Of a DNA stretch of 64,000 nucleotides, positions 35,214-46,211 are shown piece by piece. The stretch is from Sipunculus nudus. Lineage: Eukaryota; Annelida; Sipuncula; Golfingiida; Sipunculidae. The stretch covers positions 25,431,729 through 25,495,728 of the forward strand of contig CM049314.1 of the NCBI GenBank assembly GCA_026874595.1, read 5' to 3'. The notes under the pieces are model-generated. The model was not told the origin of the DNA. It did not search any database and was given only the letters and a program-made list of their open reading frames with translations. Position 1 is the stretch's first letter; each line of letters starts with the position of its first letter. Both the position numbers and the translations under genes were made by a program.

Positions 35214-35349
35214 TGAAAGATATATGCTTGGTGAGATAAATTTGCTCTATTGCCATGTGTTTTATTTCTTTACAGAAATATTTGAACCCATATACAGTGT
35301 TGCTGAACCAGGTGAAGTAAGGAAAGAATATGAAGCAGAAGTAAAGAAG
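21089..35349 (+). CDS. RNF168: RNF168-like E3 ubiquitin ligase gene, first two exons (partial)
   Basis: Two exons are visible and further exons presumably lie beyond the window. In vertebrates RNF168 is a nuclear RING E3 ligase that ubiquitinates histone H2A (K13/K15) at DNA double-strand breaks to recruit repair factors. Evidence here is the RING spacing identical to RNF168, the conserved residues following it (a tryptophan and QERW-LIQQ stretch), and an exon 2 reading EPGEVRKEYEAEVKK. This corresponds to the PGELRREYEEE-type segment after the RNF168 RING. The phases of both exons agree (exon 1 ends in phase 1). Intron 1 is 13.9 kb and is largely a Tigger transposon containing a LINE. The downstream ubiquitin-binding motifs were not found in 35350-64000, so intron 2 must exceed 28 kb or the gene is truncated. 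Confidence 0.8.
21393..22040. other. RNF168-like intron 1, left unassigned part
   Basis: A+T-rich intron with no feature recognised up to the Tigger terminus. The frame at 21801-22031 is not supported. Confidence 0.5.
22626..24202 (-). pseudogene. Tigger transposase (DDE_1 type), inactivated
   Basis: The ATG at 24202 starts MESGSRKRKRHVLSLEDKL, a CENP-B-like N-terminal helix-turn-helix. A TGA stop (24122-24124) interrupts ILERLD before GTKAAELAREF. Next come a CENPB-type DNA-binding domain (WLKRFKERHGI) and the DDE domain with KVLPDKTLA, RITALLCTNATGEHKVRPL, LLLVDNCPAHP and the third acidic site in TSKIQPCDAG. A deletion near 23690 removes the expected YNADETG block and with it the first catalytic Asp. 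A frameshift near 23050 precedes a C-terminal DWLHCD...SYFN tail. It is therefore dead, though once capable of DNA binding and cut-and-paste transposition. Confidence 0.9.
24465..24476. repeat. Target-site duplication of LINE, copy 1
   Basis: TTCACATCTATA borders the poly(T) (the reverse complement of the LINE poly(A) tail) and recurs exactly at 30536-30547. Confidence 0.9.
24671..28400 (-). pseudogene. LINE ORF2: endonuclease and reverse transcriptase
   Basis: The N-terminus reads IKVATLNVRGLNN and DIIYLQETY, the Asn and Glu motifs of APE-type endonuclease. After a TAA (about 27957-27959) in the place of the Leu of LILGGDFN, the frame continues to FTWRQKQPSIKCRLD and AMSDHSGV. The RT part (27117-25822) has NNKSPGNDGLTIEFYK, LLSVDFEKAFDSLEW, RGVRQGDPLSPYLF and the catalytic KCVLYADDL. 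Frameshifts lie near 27120-27240, 26030 and 25640-25660. The C-terminus holds CSFCEGEEENLEHFLFKC, the L1-type zinc knuckle. No ATG was found before IKVATLN. ORF2 makes the nick and copies the RNA in target-primed reverse transcription, but this copy cannot. Confidence 0.92.
28374..29069 (-). CDS. Unidentified 231-codon hydrophobic ORF between LINE ORF1 and ORF2
   Basis: The frame runs from ATG (29067-29069) to TAA without interruption. About five hydrophobic segments can be seen: residues about 20-38 (FFLFCVSALFLFSLANV), 52-67, 80-95, roughly 155-185 and 192-218. This suggests a multi-pass membrane protein. Its last codons overlap the beginning of ORF2 in another frame by roughly 25 bases. 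A 20-bp direct repeat lies at its start (29030-29069). I do not recognise the family, and typical L1 elements have only a short spacer here. It could be a chance frame, a captured gene or a real accessory ORF; translation is not demonstrated. Confidence 0.4.
   Translation of the reverse strand: MCFRGPTCASEALHIPAGDIFFLFCVSALFLFSLANVMNASLTDVGRYTHEVCVFIVIYVCVWCYCFEQSMSILMLQRFMIRVISTIITFAWIGACETRATCYHADIVVNHDSTQLMKVMNKCTFVNIIFNPVSLFQLNFYTTLIDEYVDPLLFNSISLSVLTIIDWYSILVQLIRMLIIASITRNNAKYFVILYILLQVMEGIYIESIYWFFVLLQKYMTILEIRKVSKN
29070..29500. other. LINE spacer downstream of ORF1
   Basis: About 430 bp between the end of ORF1 and the hydrophobic ORF, with no feature recognised. Confidence 0.5.
29501..30436 (-). 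pseudogene. LINE ORF1 (coiled-coil nucleic-acid-binding protein)
   Basis: The ATG at 30436 begins METRNKRLQKSKQMDS. Residues about 60-170 are rich in heptad-like Leu/Ile with Glu/Lys (KITQLTHSLQF, EKVEKMSEENQKL), a coiled coil for trimerisation. A TAA replaces one codon after ELERYLR (near 29909). In the same frame FNIHIAGLGENRGEN, ENAHCTGKF, HIIVKFV and IFEDLTKTDYELKRL follow, the RRM and C-terminal domain of L1 ORF1 proteins. In the family it coats LINE RNA as a chaperone. A single stop is the only clear lesion. Confidence 0.9.
30536..30547. repeat. Target-site duplication of LINE, copy 2
   Basis: TTCACATCTATA, identical to 24465-24476. Tigger sequence resumes immediately after. Confidence 0.9.
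30848..30917 (-). ncRNA. tRNA-like sequence, probably a SINE head or tRNA pseudogene
   Basis: On the minus strand GCTCAGTTGGTAGC (30895-30908) matches the tRNA D-arm/A box and GGTTCGATTCC (30856-30866) the T-arm/B box, at tRNA-like spacing. The anticodon and acceptor stems do not pair well, so this is not a functional tRNA. It lies just outside the Tigger right terminus. Confidence 0.6.
31040..31064. repeat. Poly(C) tract
   Basis: An uninterrupted C run of about 25 bases within the RNF168-like intron. Confidence 0.95.
31652..35123 (+). mobile_element. Old A-family element (A0), split by a younger A element
   Basis: A degraded 5' hairpin begins at TTAGCTTAGCTGATTATAAG. The element runs to 31793 and resumes at 33698 with AAGTTCTTAGC and internal A-family sequence, including a C-tract at 34030-34045. 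The right limit is unclear; unassigned intron may start before 34450. Confidence 0.5.
31794..33697 (+). mobile_element. A-family Helitron-like non-autonomous element
   Basis: It begins TTAGCTCAGCTGACTATAAG with a terminal hairpin (outer arms TAGCTCAG/CTGAGCTA, inner arms TGACT/AGTCA). A TCCG array follows at 31846-31884, then GTAGATGTGGCACG and internal A sequence, a C-tract at 32691-32714, and an end of GACCCATAGGTCCCTTG. The flanks joined give six Ts before AAGT, equal to the uninterrupted site inside the element itself at about 32335. The insertion thus added no target duplication. Confidence 0.75.
35124..35210. repeat. (TA)n microsatellite
   Basis: A TA tract of about 87 bp, ending 65 bp before the exon 2 acceptor of the RNF168-like gene. 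Confidence 0.95.
35276..35349 (+). CDS. RNF168: RNF168-like exon 2
   Basis: The acceptor tttctttacag precedes AA ATA TTT, which joins the phase-1 G of exon 1 to give EIFEPIYSVAEPGEVRKEYE and then AEVKK. The donor AAG|gtaagt at 35350 is a consensus site in phase 0. The PGE-R-EYE core matches the segment following the RING in RNF168. Upstream, the TA microsatellite sits close to the polypyrimidine region. Confidence 0.8.
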
Positions 35350-36183
35350 GTAAGTAGAGTTTATTTTATTTGATAATCGTAAGCAGATTTATCATTTCAC
35401 CACCTGATCCACCATTCTCATTTAAATTTTGACCATTTAAATAAACATTCGTGCTTACACCCTTTATCACTCAAGGGCAAAACAAGAAAATTTTCTCTCT
35501 TCAATATAATGTCGACCCTTTTATGAATTACATATATATTAGAATTACATCACACATACATATATCTCCTATACCTGACCATTTATATATGTAATAATAT
35601 ATGTGTATTAAACATTGTATGGGAAAAAAACTGAAATGCAAGTCACATTTCAGGAAATCATTCTATGTTTAAGTGTATCATGAAATGTTTACTCGGTATG
35701 TGATACTATGAAATCAGATCTGGAAAAAGAAATATGCATACATTTTGACTATTCAAAACTCCAGAGGCAAAATATTCTGGGTTCTTAACCATCCTTGAAA
35801 TCAGGTTAAACTTTTTGGTCCTTGAGACCATGAAAATTAAAAAAAAATCCTCAAATTGGCAAATAGCCTAGGATTTTAAATTATTTGACTTCAAAATCAG
35901 GTGCAAATTAAGCATTCACCCGTCAAATTGCCTTTAAAATTCACAAAAAAATAAATAATTTGATCAGAAATAAACCAGATAAAATAATCAGAGCATATTA
36001 TACAGATTTAGTCCCTGCAAACCAAACCTGAGAGAAATCTTTGATTATTTTGTGGGCTCTCTGTGTAAAATTCATTGGTTCTGGCATGAAATGACTGCAT
36101 TCTGCCTATTAATAATGAAAGTGTAACTGTTCTGTGTTAATATTAAGTATTAAAACTGTGTTTCATTCAAACATATCACTTGC
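35350..36183. other. Unassigned intron DNA
   Basis: No exon or repeat family was recognised after the exon 2 donor. Confidence 0.45.
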
Positions 36184-36540
36184 ATGTAGTTAGAACTCAA
36201 ATAGCTCTTTATCATACAGGAAACTGTGGTGCACCTGCAGCTATTTTTGCACAGTGTCCATCTGTTTGTCTGCCTTGGGATAAAATCACTTGTATCTCGG
36301 CAGTGGTTTGACTTATCCACCTGAAATTTGGCATGTAGTTAGTACTCATATAGCTCTTTATCATACAGGAAACTGTGATGCACCTGCAGCTATTTTTGCA
36401 CAGCCTCTGTCTGTCTGTCTGCTGTTGGATAAAATCACTTGTATCTCGGCAGTGGTTTGACTTATCCACCTGAAATTTTGCATGTGTATACATCTTTGAT
36501 AGTTTCTTGTTCAAATAACAGGTGGCACCACCTACAATCA
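36184..36540. repeat. Two-copy ~148-bp tandem repeat with terminal palindrome
   Basis: The words TGCATGTAGTTAG, CTCTTTATCATACAGGAAAC and TTGTATCTCGGCAGTGG occur twice about 148 bp apart. The second copy is followed by ACAGGTGGCACCACCT, a palindrome also found in the E and C families. Confidence 0.75.
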
Positions 36541-37576
36541 TGTTTTACCGGCAAGCATCCATCCTGATTATATGTAACACATCTTAATCATTTCCCCTTG
36601 CCACTCAGTCTATGCCTCACTTCACCCGTCCCACTCTGATTTTGGCGGATACATGTAGTCTCTTGTCATACCTGTGTTCTATTTTATTAAATTTGTTGCC
36701 GCAATGCAAAGAAAAACAAAATGATTGTTCTAAAGATTCATTGCACCCATTTTCATGAATCAGATATTTTTTTATAATCAAAGATTATAGGTCTTTGGTA
36801 ATTTTGCAATCTGTGCTATGGCACAGTTTCATAGCACAGTTTCCCTAAAACATATCTTAAAGGTGTGCTAAAGGACTAAATTTTGTGTTGATCATTTACA
36901 CAATTTCCAGAATTGGGCCAAATTTATGTAGATTCTGTGCACACAGACAAAATTTCAAGTATTGTATCGTGACCGCTAAAGAAAAAAAAAAGAGAGAGAA
37001 AAAATGACCTCACCATGAACTTTACGTGAATTTAATAGCAAATTCATTGTTCCATGCAGCCAGTCAGGTCGCTGATATTTCTTTTAACTGTCAGTCACCT
37101 GACTATAATAAATTTTGCATAATCTGGGAGAGCTCTTCCAGACAAAACACATGAAGTCTGTACCAGTACCCATGTCTGTATATTTTCTGGGATATTTTTT
37201 ATACAAAGGAGACAGTATTAAATGTTTTAGGCTAAAGGTTGCTGGAGCCATCCCACCAAGTCCTGAGTGAATAATAATGTCTTACCTGCAATGCATTTAA
37301 TTCTTATGAGACAAATAATCCAAAATATTGCAGGACAGTTCACAATGAATGCAATATATTAATCAGTTGATGATGTCAGTCAATGCAACATCTACATCAT
37401 CAACCTGTGTGACATCATTATTGGCTTGTAAACAGCTCTTGCAAGGAAGTCCTGCTGTGTAGGAGTATTTTAGGGGCTCATCATAATAATTATGTCAAAA
37501 GGGCAGGGCATAAGGGTGAGGTGAATTGCTGGCTCACTTCATATTTTTGTTAACAGAGTCCTCAGAACAAAGTTTT
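36541..37576. other. Unassigned DNA
   Basis: No feature was recognised. Exon 3 of the RNF168-like gene was looked for here and not seen. Confidence 0.45.
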
Positions 37577-38036
37577 TTAGCTCAGCTGACTTTCAGTCAT
37601 GCTGAGCTGTAGGTATGGGTCATTGTCTGTCATCCTTCCATCTTTTCATGACAAATACACCTGTAGGGACTTTTTTTTTGCAATGCCTGCAGATATTGGC
37701 TTGATTTTGGTGTGTGGGCAGATAATGAGCAGTTACAGATCGAGTTCTCTTTTCATCCAGGTTGACCTCCTTTTAACCATTTTATGGCTCCTATACATAG
37801 AAAATTTCATTAAAAATAGAAATTTTCAAGAAAAATGCACATGTACGGACTTTTTTTTCCAGTGCCTGCAGATACTGGCCTGATTTTTGGTGTGTGGGCA
37901 GATAATGACCAGTTTCAGATTGAGTTCGCGTTTCTTCCCGGTTGACTAACTTTTGACCGTTTGACAGCACCCTATAATAGAAAATTTCATGAAAAATATA
38001 AATTTTCATGACAAGTGCACATGTACAGACTTTTTA
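37577..38036 (+). mobile_element. B-family 5' end joined to two 180-bp D-type units
   Basis: It begins TTAGCTCAGCTGACTTTCAG with the B hairpin, followed by two copies of the 180-bp unit also found in the D element (GCAGATATTGGCTTGATTTT and its match at 37868). The array is interrupted at 38037 and continues at 40338-40366 and 53061-53215. Confidence 0.65.
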
Positions 38037-40337
38037 TTAGCTCAGCTGACTTTCAGTCATGCTGGGCTATAGCTATGGGTCTTTGTCCATCGTCCTTCCG
38101 TCTGTCCGGCCGTCCAGCCGTCCGGCCATTAGCAGGGCACAAATTGTGACCGTAGGGGCTAGGGCCATGAACCCTATGCAGTCTTAGAGGTTCTAAAAAG
38201 ATCTCCTTGCAAACCTGAAATTAGGTCACTGCGACCTATATTCTCGAAGTTATGGGGTGTGTTTGCACCCCCCAGAAATAGTTCTTTTAGCCAAAATTTT
38301 CATCCCTACCTTCAATCTTTCACATACAGCTCACCTACCAACAGGAGAAGAACCATAATTATTTTGAGGTCACAAGGTCAAAGGTCAAGGTCACAGAACC
38401 AACTTCTTTGAAAAGCCTGTGGATGCATTTTAAGCCAAACCTTTCATCCCAATTCTTTGATCTTTCACATATAGCTCACCTACTAAGTGGGAGAAGAATC
38501 CTATAGATGTTGAGGTCACAAGGTCAAAAGTCAGGGTCACAGGCTCCACTTCTTTGAAAAGGTTGTGGACACATTTCAAGCAAGACCTTTCATTCCAAAC
38601 CTTTCAGCACTGATATCGCTTCTCTGCCAACAGGTGAAAAGACCTGTTGATTTTGAGGTCAAAGGTCAAGTTCACAGCACCCTCTTCTTGCGTGGAGTCA
38701 TTTTCAGGCAAACTTTTAAATCTATACTTTCCATCTGTCATATATGGCTTACCTACCAATAGGGGAAGAAGCCTATTGATGTTGAGTTCAAAAGGTCAAA
38801 GGTCAAGGCCACAATACTTAATTGTTCTAAATGCTTGTGAACATATTTCAAGTCAAACTGTTCAACCCAAACCTTCAGTCCTTCACATATGCCACATCTA
38901 TGCATCACTCAGTGTGATTCAAACTTCATATTTATGGGTCTTTTTGCATGAAGAAATAACTAATTGATTTTGAGGTCAGCTGGTCAGGAGGATAAAGGTT
39001 GCAGGTCTTAAGTTATTCACTCATTGGTTGCCAAGTAATTACACCCGGCCAGATGTAAGTGGTTAGTAGTTACCCATCATTTAGAAAGAATCCAGTTGAT
39101 ATGTGGGCAAAAGGCCAAGGTCATAGGTCAGGGAAGTTCACAATAACTTATTTTGTAGACCATCTCTATTTTTCTTGTACATATAACCATTGGTTATGGT
39201 ACATCTCACTGTGTGGCTGTAATTGTGAGTGATGCTGGTGACATATGACTCTCTTTTGTATCAGCCTGTTAAGTGATAAGGCTGAGTGATAAATACCTCT
39301 TTACTGCATAACAAAAACACTGTTGCCGGCATGCTTCAGCCAGGCATTAAGACTGTGAGAGTATAGTATTAAGGTTTAGCTACTGATTTATAAGATGATG
39401 GGAACATTTTGCTGTTTATTTTATGGAATCATAGCAATAAACTTAGTTTCCTAGATATCTGAATATTTTTATATAAATCACCAGATATAAAAGCAAATGT
39501 TTGTTCTCATAATATGTGGATGTGTACCTGGATTTAGGATGGCTTTTTTTTATAACAAGACCTTTAGTCATGCTTTCTGCATTTCTTTTCTTTCAGGTTT
39601 TGCAGTTTACCTACCCTACACTTTTAACATTTTCATATCTATAAATCTAACATGAGGGCCTGAATATGCCTTTTGAATGGCTTTGGACATTCATTGCTGT
39701 AACATCCTCTGGAGAATTTGCTACAAGTATGGTCTCTTATTGGAGGATGTGTGATATCAAAAAACAGACTTGTCAGAAATCCATTATGTCTGCCAGTTAG
39801 CCACCTTAGAAATCCTTTTGTCAGTGCAGTTTCAGTGATTTTAAGCTCAGCTGACTTTTAGTCATGCTGTGCTATAGCGATGGGTCTTTGTCCGTCGTCC
39901 TTCCGTCTGTCCGTCCGGCCAGCTGTCCGGCCATTAGCAGGGCATTGTAACTGTAAGGGCTAGATACATGAACCCTACGCAGTCTTAGAGGTTCTAAAAA
40001 GATCTCCTTGCAGATCTGAAATTAGGTCACTGTGACCTATATTCTCTGAGTTAATGGGTGTGTTTGCACCTCCCAGAATTAATTCTTATAGCCAAAATAA
40101 TCATCCCAAACCTTACCTGTCAATAGAGGAACAAACCTTTTGATATTTAGGTCTTAGGGTCAAAGGTCAATGTCACAGGACCAGCTTCTTGACAAAAGTT
40201 GTGGATGCATTTCAAGTCAGACTTTTCATCCCAAACCTTCCATCTTCCAAGTATGGTCAGATACCATATGGTATACCATCAGGCTTTAAATACAGGTCAT
40301 GCTTGTCAGTTGAGCGTCATGACCCATGGGTCACTTG
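38037..40337 (+). mobile_element. B-family Helitron-like element(s)
   Basis: The start at 38037 has the B hairpin (arms AGCTCAG/CTGGGCT and TGACT/AGTCA), then GGGTCTTTGTCC and TCCG/TCCGGCC repeats. Inside are repeats rich in AGGTCAAAGGTCA. A second B-type 5' end lies at 39841, and the shared 3' end is TGACCCATGGGTCACTTG, a 14-bp palindrome just before CTTG. One element with a duplicated 5' end or two abutting elements are both possible. Confidence 0.65.
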
Positions 40338-40915
40338 TTTTACAATGCCTTCAGGTACTGCCCTGGTTAGCTCAGATGACTTATAGCTATAGTCGTGGTC
40401 CATTGTCCGTCGTCCATCTGTCTGTCTGTCTGTCCGTCCGTCCCGGTCCGTCCGGATGTCCGTCTGTAAGACTGGCACGTTTCGACACCATTGGACCTAC
40501 GAATCTGAAATTTGCCATACAGTTAGATGTCCCCAAAATCTCCTTCCATGCTGAAAATTGGGTCAATAGGACTTTGTTCCTTTGAGATATTAAGGAAAAA
40601 CCTCAATTTTTTATTAGAAATCTATTTTCACACTTCAGGACTGCCTAATATCAAAACCACTCATCTGGTTTTCTTCATAATTAACATAAATATTCCTCTA
40701 TATATTTCCTATGTACATGCCAGAAATTAAGTCAGTATTATTTCATTTTAAAAAGTTATAGGCCCAAACATAATGGACTTTGTAAAAAAATCAGGAAAGA
40801 TATTTGGTCACTTAAGACCAAAATGTTAAAGGTAGGGACTTTTTTTCAGTAATACAACTTTAATTGATCAAAATTTACTTGTATACCAAAAATTAGATCA
40901 AGATCTGTTAAATTT

Positions 40916-43900
40916 TTAGCCCAGCTGAATATATGTCATCTGAGCTATAGTCCTGGTCCTTTGACCGTCGTCCGTCCGGCCGTCCGTTAACAGGGCACGT
41001 TTTAAAACCCTTGGACCTACGAATTCGAAATTCTGCATACCATAAGATGTCCCCAAAATCTCCTACCATACCAAAAATTGGGTCATTAGAACTTCGTTCC
41101 TTCCAGATATTAAGGAAAAACCTCCGTTTTCCATAAAAAAGCAATTTTTACACTTCAAGTCTGCCTAATATCAAAACCACTGATCTGTTTTTGATCATAT
41201 TTAGTATTCATATTCTTCTATACATTTTCTGTGCACATACCAAATATTAGGTCAGTATTGGGTATTATTTTGAAGTTATAGGCCCAAATATAATGCAGTT
41301 TTTTAAAAATCAGGAAATATATTTGCTCACTTAACATGAGAATTGCTGAAGCTGAAGACTTTTTTTTCAGGAATATAACTTTATTTAATCAAGATTCAAT
41401 TTTTTGCCCAAAATTAGATCTGAATTTTGCAAATTTTTCAAGTTATTAGCATAAATAAAAAATTAATACCTTAAATTTTGTCCAACTTTGGGAGTGGCAC
41501 ATTTTTTCCCTGTAAGCACTGTTGATTTAATTTTCACAGCATATATACATAAGGATTTAATCTTTTAAAATCTGAAATTTCAAAGAAATTGTTTGAAAAG
41601 AGTAGCTTTTATTCAAGTTTTCATACACCATGTCAAGTGTTGTTTATATCTGGCCCACCTAGTAGTACAGCCTTCACTTGCATTATGTTACCCACCCCAG
41701 GCAGCTTGCCTTGACCCAGCTTGGCCACTACTAGCAGGCTTCTCCTCTGCCCTGCACTCAACCCCCCCCCCCCCCCCAGCTGGTGCATAAACTAGATGAA
41801 TGTTATAATTTTCTGTATTTTATTGTATCGCCAGACATAGTCTGGAGATACTATGGTTTTGGCACGGTCGCGCCGCCGCCGCCGCAGAGATTTCTTTTGG
41901 ACACAATTACTCAAAAAATATTTCACGGATCTTTACCAAACTTGGTATATGTATAGATATGGGTGAGAGGACGACGCCTATTTAAAATGAGGTCATGATC
42001 TCAACTAGGAGAGTGACCTTGACCTTGAAAAGGTTCAATTTTGGGGAAAATCACACAAATTCTTAAATATCTCAAGAAAACTTTAATGGATTGATCCCAA
42101 AATCAAGTTGATCGAAGATCATTGATAGGGTTGTCATGTTCCAGAAACTGGTGGCGCCACCTATTATTCTTTACTTGTTTTCATGCCGTTTAATATCCCC
42201 AAAATTGCTACTTGACAGTACTGTGAGCATTATAAGTCAAAAACTAATGGACAGGTTTCTTTCATATTATGCAAATACATAGATATGGGTTATGGGATGA
42301 TGTTTATTTAAATTGGGGTCATGACCTTTCCTATGAGAGTGGCCTTGACCTTGAATATTGCCATATATGGTGAAAATCACACAAAATCATTAATTTCTCA
42401 ATAAGGGATGCATGCATTGGTCTAAAAATCAACTTGACCGAAGATCTTGGATAGTAATGTCATGTACCGGAAACAGGTGGCACCACCTGTTATTCTTTTA
42501 CTTGTTTTTGTGCCGTTTAATACCCTATCATTGCCACTTAACAGTACATTTATAACCTGTGAGCATTATAAGTCAAAAACTAATGGACAGATTTCTTTCA
42601 TATTATGCATATACATAGACATGGGATGATGTATATATAAATTGGGGTCATGACCTTTCCTATTAGAGTGGCCTTGACCTTGAAAAATTGCCATATATGG
42701 TGAAAATTACACAAGTCATTAATATCTCAATAAGGGATGCATGCATTGGTCCAAAAATCAACATGTTCGAAGATCTTGGAAAGTATTGTCATGTACCGGA
42801 AACAGGTGGCGCCACCTGTTATTCTTTTACTTGTTTTGTGCCGTTTAATACCCCAACATTGCCATTTATCAGTACTGTGAGCATTATAAGTCAAAAACTA
42901 ATGGACAAATTTCTTTCATATTATGCATATACATGTGGATATGGGTTATAGGATAATGTTTATTTGAATAGGGGTCATGACCTTTCCAATGAGTGGCCTT
43001 GACCTTGAATATTGCCATATATGGTGAAAATCACACAAAATCATTAATTTCTCAATAAGGGATGCATTGATTGGTCCAAAAATCAACTTGAACGAAGATC
43101 TTGGATAGTGTTGTCATGTACGGGAAACAGATGGTGCCACCTGTTATTCTTTTACTTGTTTTCGTGCCGTTTAATACCCCAACATTGCCACTTAACAGTA
43201 TTGTGAGCATTATAAGTCAAAAACTAATGGACAGATTTCTTGCATATACATAGACATGGGTTAGGGGATGATGTATATTGAAATTTGGATCATGACCTTT
43301 TCTATGAGAATGACCTTTTCTATGAGTGTGGTCTGATATTAATTGTTGCTGAAGATGGGGGGCCTATTCTTAAAGGGGGGGGGATTAATTGTCTGGGGAT
43401 ACTATGGCACCTGCGGTGCCAAGAAATATCTAGTTTTATTCTTGGACATGCTACATTTTAGATTTTGTATTGTACCACCAGGGTTACAATGATTAAAGTG
43501 CACATTTAATTGTGTCCACAAAGTGATGTATTGCTATGAAAGTATGGATGTTCATCAGATAAGTAATGCTTTACTTCAGAAGAGTAAAACTTCACCAGGT
43601 GTGAAATTGACTATTAATTCCAGTTATTAATTATAGCTGAGATTGTAATTAGCATAATGATATTTTTTGTCCCTCATTCAACCAACAGTGTGTATACTTT
43701 ATTTGAAAAGATGTTTTTATTTTATCAAATTTACTGAATCTTTTATTTTATTTCGGTGAATAAAATTAAGCTTGTCCTGAAAACTCCAATGTGCAAAACC
43801 TTTTAATAGGAATTCAAGGAATAATTTTGTAGATGCCATGTTGTGGCATTATTTTCTTTACATTCAGTTTAAACATATGATTTAATATGACCCAATGTGA

Positions 43901-44973
43901 GCTACAATCACGATATATAATGATTGCAACTTAGAATTCTAATATTTAAACTTATATTTTCACTTTTATATTACAAATTTATAACACTTGTAAATAAAAA
44001 AAATGAATCAGATAAAAACTATAAATGAAAAAAGTGGATATGCTAAAAAAATAGGCTTATATATAAACTTAAATGCATTATTCCTTTGAAAGTGAAATGA
44101 AGGTATTAGTCCATTCTGTCCACTTGCCTGTCCATCTGAAAATTTTTCATATGCATCACAGTATCTCAGAACTTTTACTGTTTTTCTTCATGACAGTCTT
44201 GTCAGAGTATTAGTTTGCAATCATATATTGAGAACTTTACTATAACCAAGTAGGAGGGCCCTTTCCTCTTAGCTTCTCATATGCTTATATAAATATAAAA
44301 CATTACAATAGAATATTTTTCATATTTTGCATTTGCAAAAATTTCAAACTTTTGTTGTGACCCATGGGTCCTTTGTTTATATTCTGGATTCTCAACATCA
44401 TTGTTTGGCTAAAACTGAATAAATACCAGACATGGTGCAAATACTTTGCAAATGTATATGAATATGAATATGAATATGTACTCCATTATAAAATTTCTTG
44501 CATTAGAATGGGAATTCAGGTAAAAATGAAAGTATTTGAATACCAGTGCAAATACTTTCAAAATGTATTCATAAATGCATATATTCTATAGTATTATTTT
44601 AATAATAAGTTCAGTTATATTTTATTAAAAAAATCATATGATTCTCTTATTATTTTAATAAAATTATATTGGCACAATATTTGTTATTAAATTTTAATAA
44701 ATAGTTAAACTCTTTTATTATATTTGCTGCATATAAGTTATATGGCCAAGTCAAAATCTGTGTGACAATAGCACTCCATTTGTTAATAAAATAAATGAAA
44801 TCAATCCTCTTCACTGTCTCCAAAAATACTATCAAAATCATACATAAGCTAAACACCAACAACTCATAATAAAGCTTATATTTATTACCACACAAAACCA
44901 TCATATGCCTCTTTCCCAAATCATATTTTTTATCATATATAACAGCTGAGCGCCGTGACCCATGGGTCCCTTG
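40916..44973 (+). mobile_element. Inner A-family element, carrying E
   Basis: It starts at TTAGCCCAGCTGAATATATG and ends GACCCATGGGTCCCTTG. The joined flanks give seven Ts before AAATATTGGC, as in the uninterrupted copy at about 46770. It contains the E element at 41823-43433 and a C-tract at 41762-41777. Without E it is about 2.45 kb. Confidence 0.7.
41823..43433 (+). mobile_element. E-family Helitron-like element
   Basis: It begins TTGTATCGCCAGACATAGTC with a short hairpin (CCAGAC/GTCTGG) and a GCC-rich stretch. It then has about four ~325-bp tandem units (CTGTGAGCAT at 42221, 42557, 42875 and 43201), several with the palindrome ACAGGTGGCGCCACCTGT or a near form. The 3' end has hairpin GGCACCTGCGGTGCC, nine bases, then CTAG. 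The flanks join at A|T, and the empty site is seen in a paralogue at about 57235. Confidence 0.8.
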
Positions 44974-46211
44974 TTTTAAATATTGGCAAAAATATAAAGT
45001 TGGTACCTCATATTTTGCCCAAGTTTGACCATGGCACCTTTTTTTACCTGTAAGTACTGTGGATTTAATTTTCACAGCATGTTTTTGTTTGCGTTTTGTC
45101 TGTTAACACCAAAAATTTGAAACCAGTTGATCAAAAACTGTAGATTTTATTCAAGTTTTCAAGCACCATGTCACATCAAGTTTACATCAAGCTAGTGTTA
45201 TGCAGTTTGCTAGAGCTCTGCTCCCCAGCTTCACCTCTAAGTTCCTTAAATTTAGCATACAGTTAGATGTCTCCAAAATCCCCTACCATGCCAAGAATTT
45301 GATCACTAGGACTTAATTCCTTCGAAATATTAATGAAAAACTTCATTTTTCCATTAAAAATCCATTGTTATACTGTAAGACTGCCTAATATCAAAACCAC
45401 TGATCTGACTTTAATTATAAATAATATACATATTTTTCATTCTCTATGCACATGCCAGAAAGATGTCAGTATTGCGTAATTGTTTTAAGTTATGGGCCCA
45501 AACATAATGCACTTTGTAAAAAATCAAGAAATATATTTATTCCTTAACAAGGGCATTGCTGAAGCTAGAGATTTTTTTTGTCAGGGATGTAACATTATTT
45601 AATCAAGATTCAATTGAATACCCAAAATTAGTTCTGAATTTTTCAAATTTTATAAGTTATTAGTATAAATATAAAATTAGTACCTTAAATTTTGCCCAAC
45701 TGTGACCATGGCACGTTTGTGTCCTGTGAGCACTGTTGATATAATTTTCATATCATGCACACATTAGGATTTCAGTTTTTTCAGTTTAGAAAGCTGAAAG
45801 AAATTGGCCAAAAATTGTAGCTTTTATTAATGTTTTTTATGAGACCCTGTCAGACTTTGGCTCTCTCCAGCCCCTCTTGAGTCACCTGTATGTTGACCTT
45901 GTTGACCTTCATCAAATTATGCACGCTTGAGGCGAGGCATACAGGAATCCAGGCAGCTTATGGCCAGCCACAGTTGATCCAGGTGTCCATCCCAACTCAT
46001 CTAGTAGTTTTAACCAACAACATAACAATAAACAATAAATTAATAAATTTTTATTAGTTTTTAATAACAAATTAAAGAAAAATAGAAAAGGAATTTGTTA
46101 GTTTATAATAACAGGAAATTAACTTGCTGTTACTGATGATATAAGAATCTTGTATCAATGGGTAGAATGTCACATATTCCAAATAACACCATGCAGTCAC
46201 CTATGGCATTT
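44974..46211 (+). mobile_element. Outer A element, middle part
   Basis: A-family internal sequence (TTGACCATGGCACC, the CAGCTTCACCTCTAAGTTCC region and a second ~680-bp unit), uninterrupted until the next A element. No gene was seen. Confidence 0.6.

Noticed and set aside
18984-35256. Frames rich in IYIYIY
   Set aside because: These are translations of (TA)n microsatellites.
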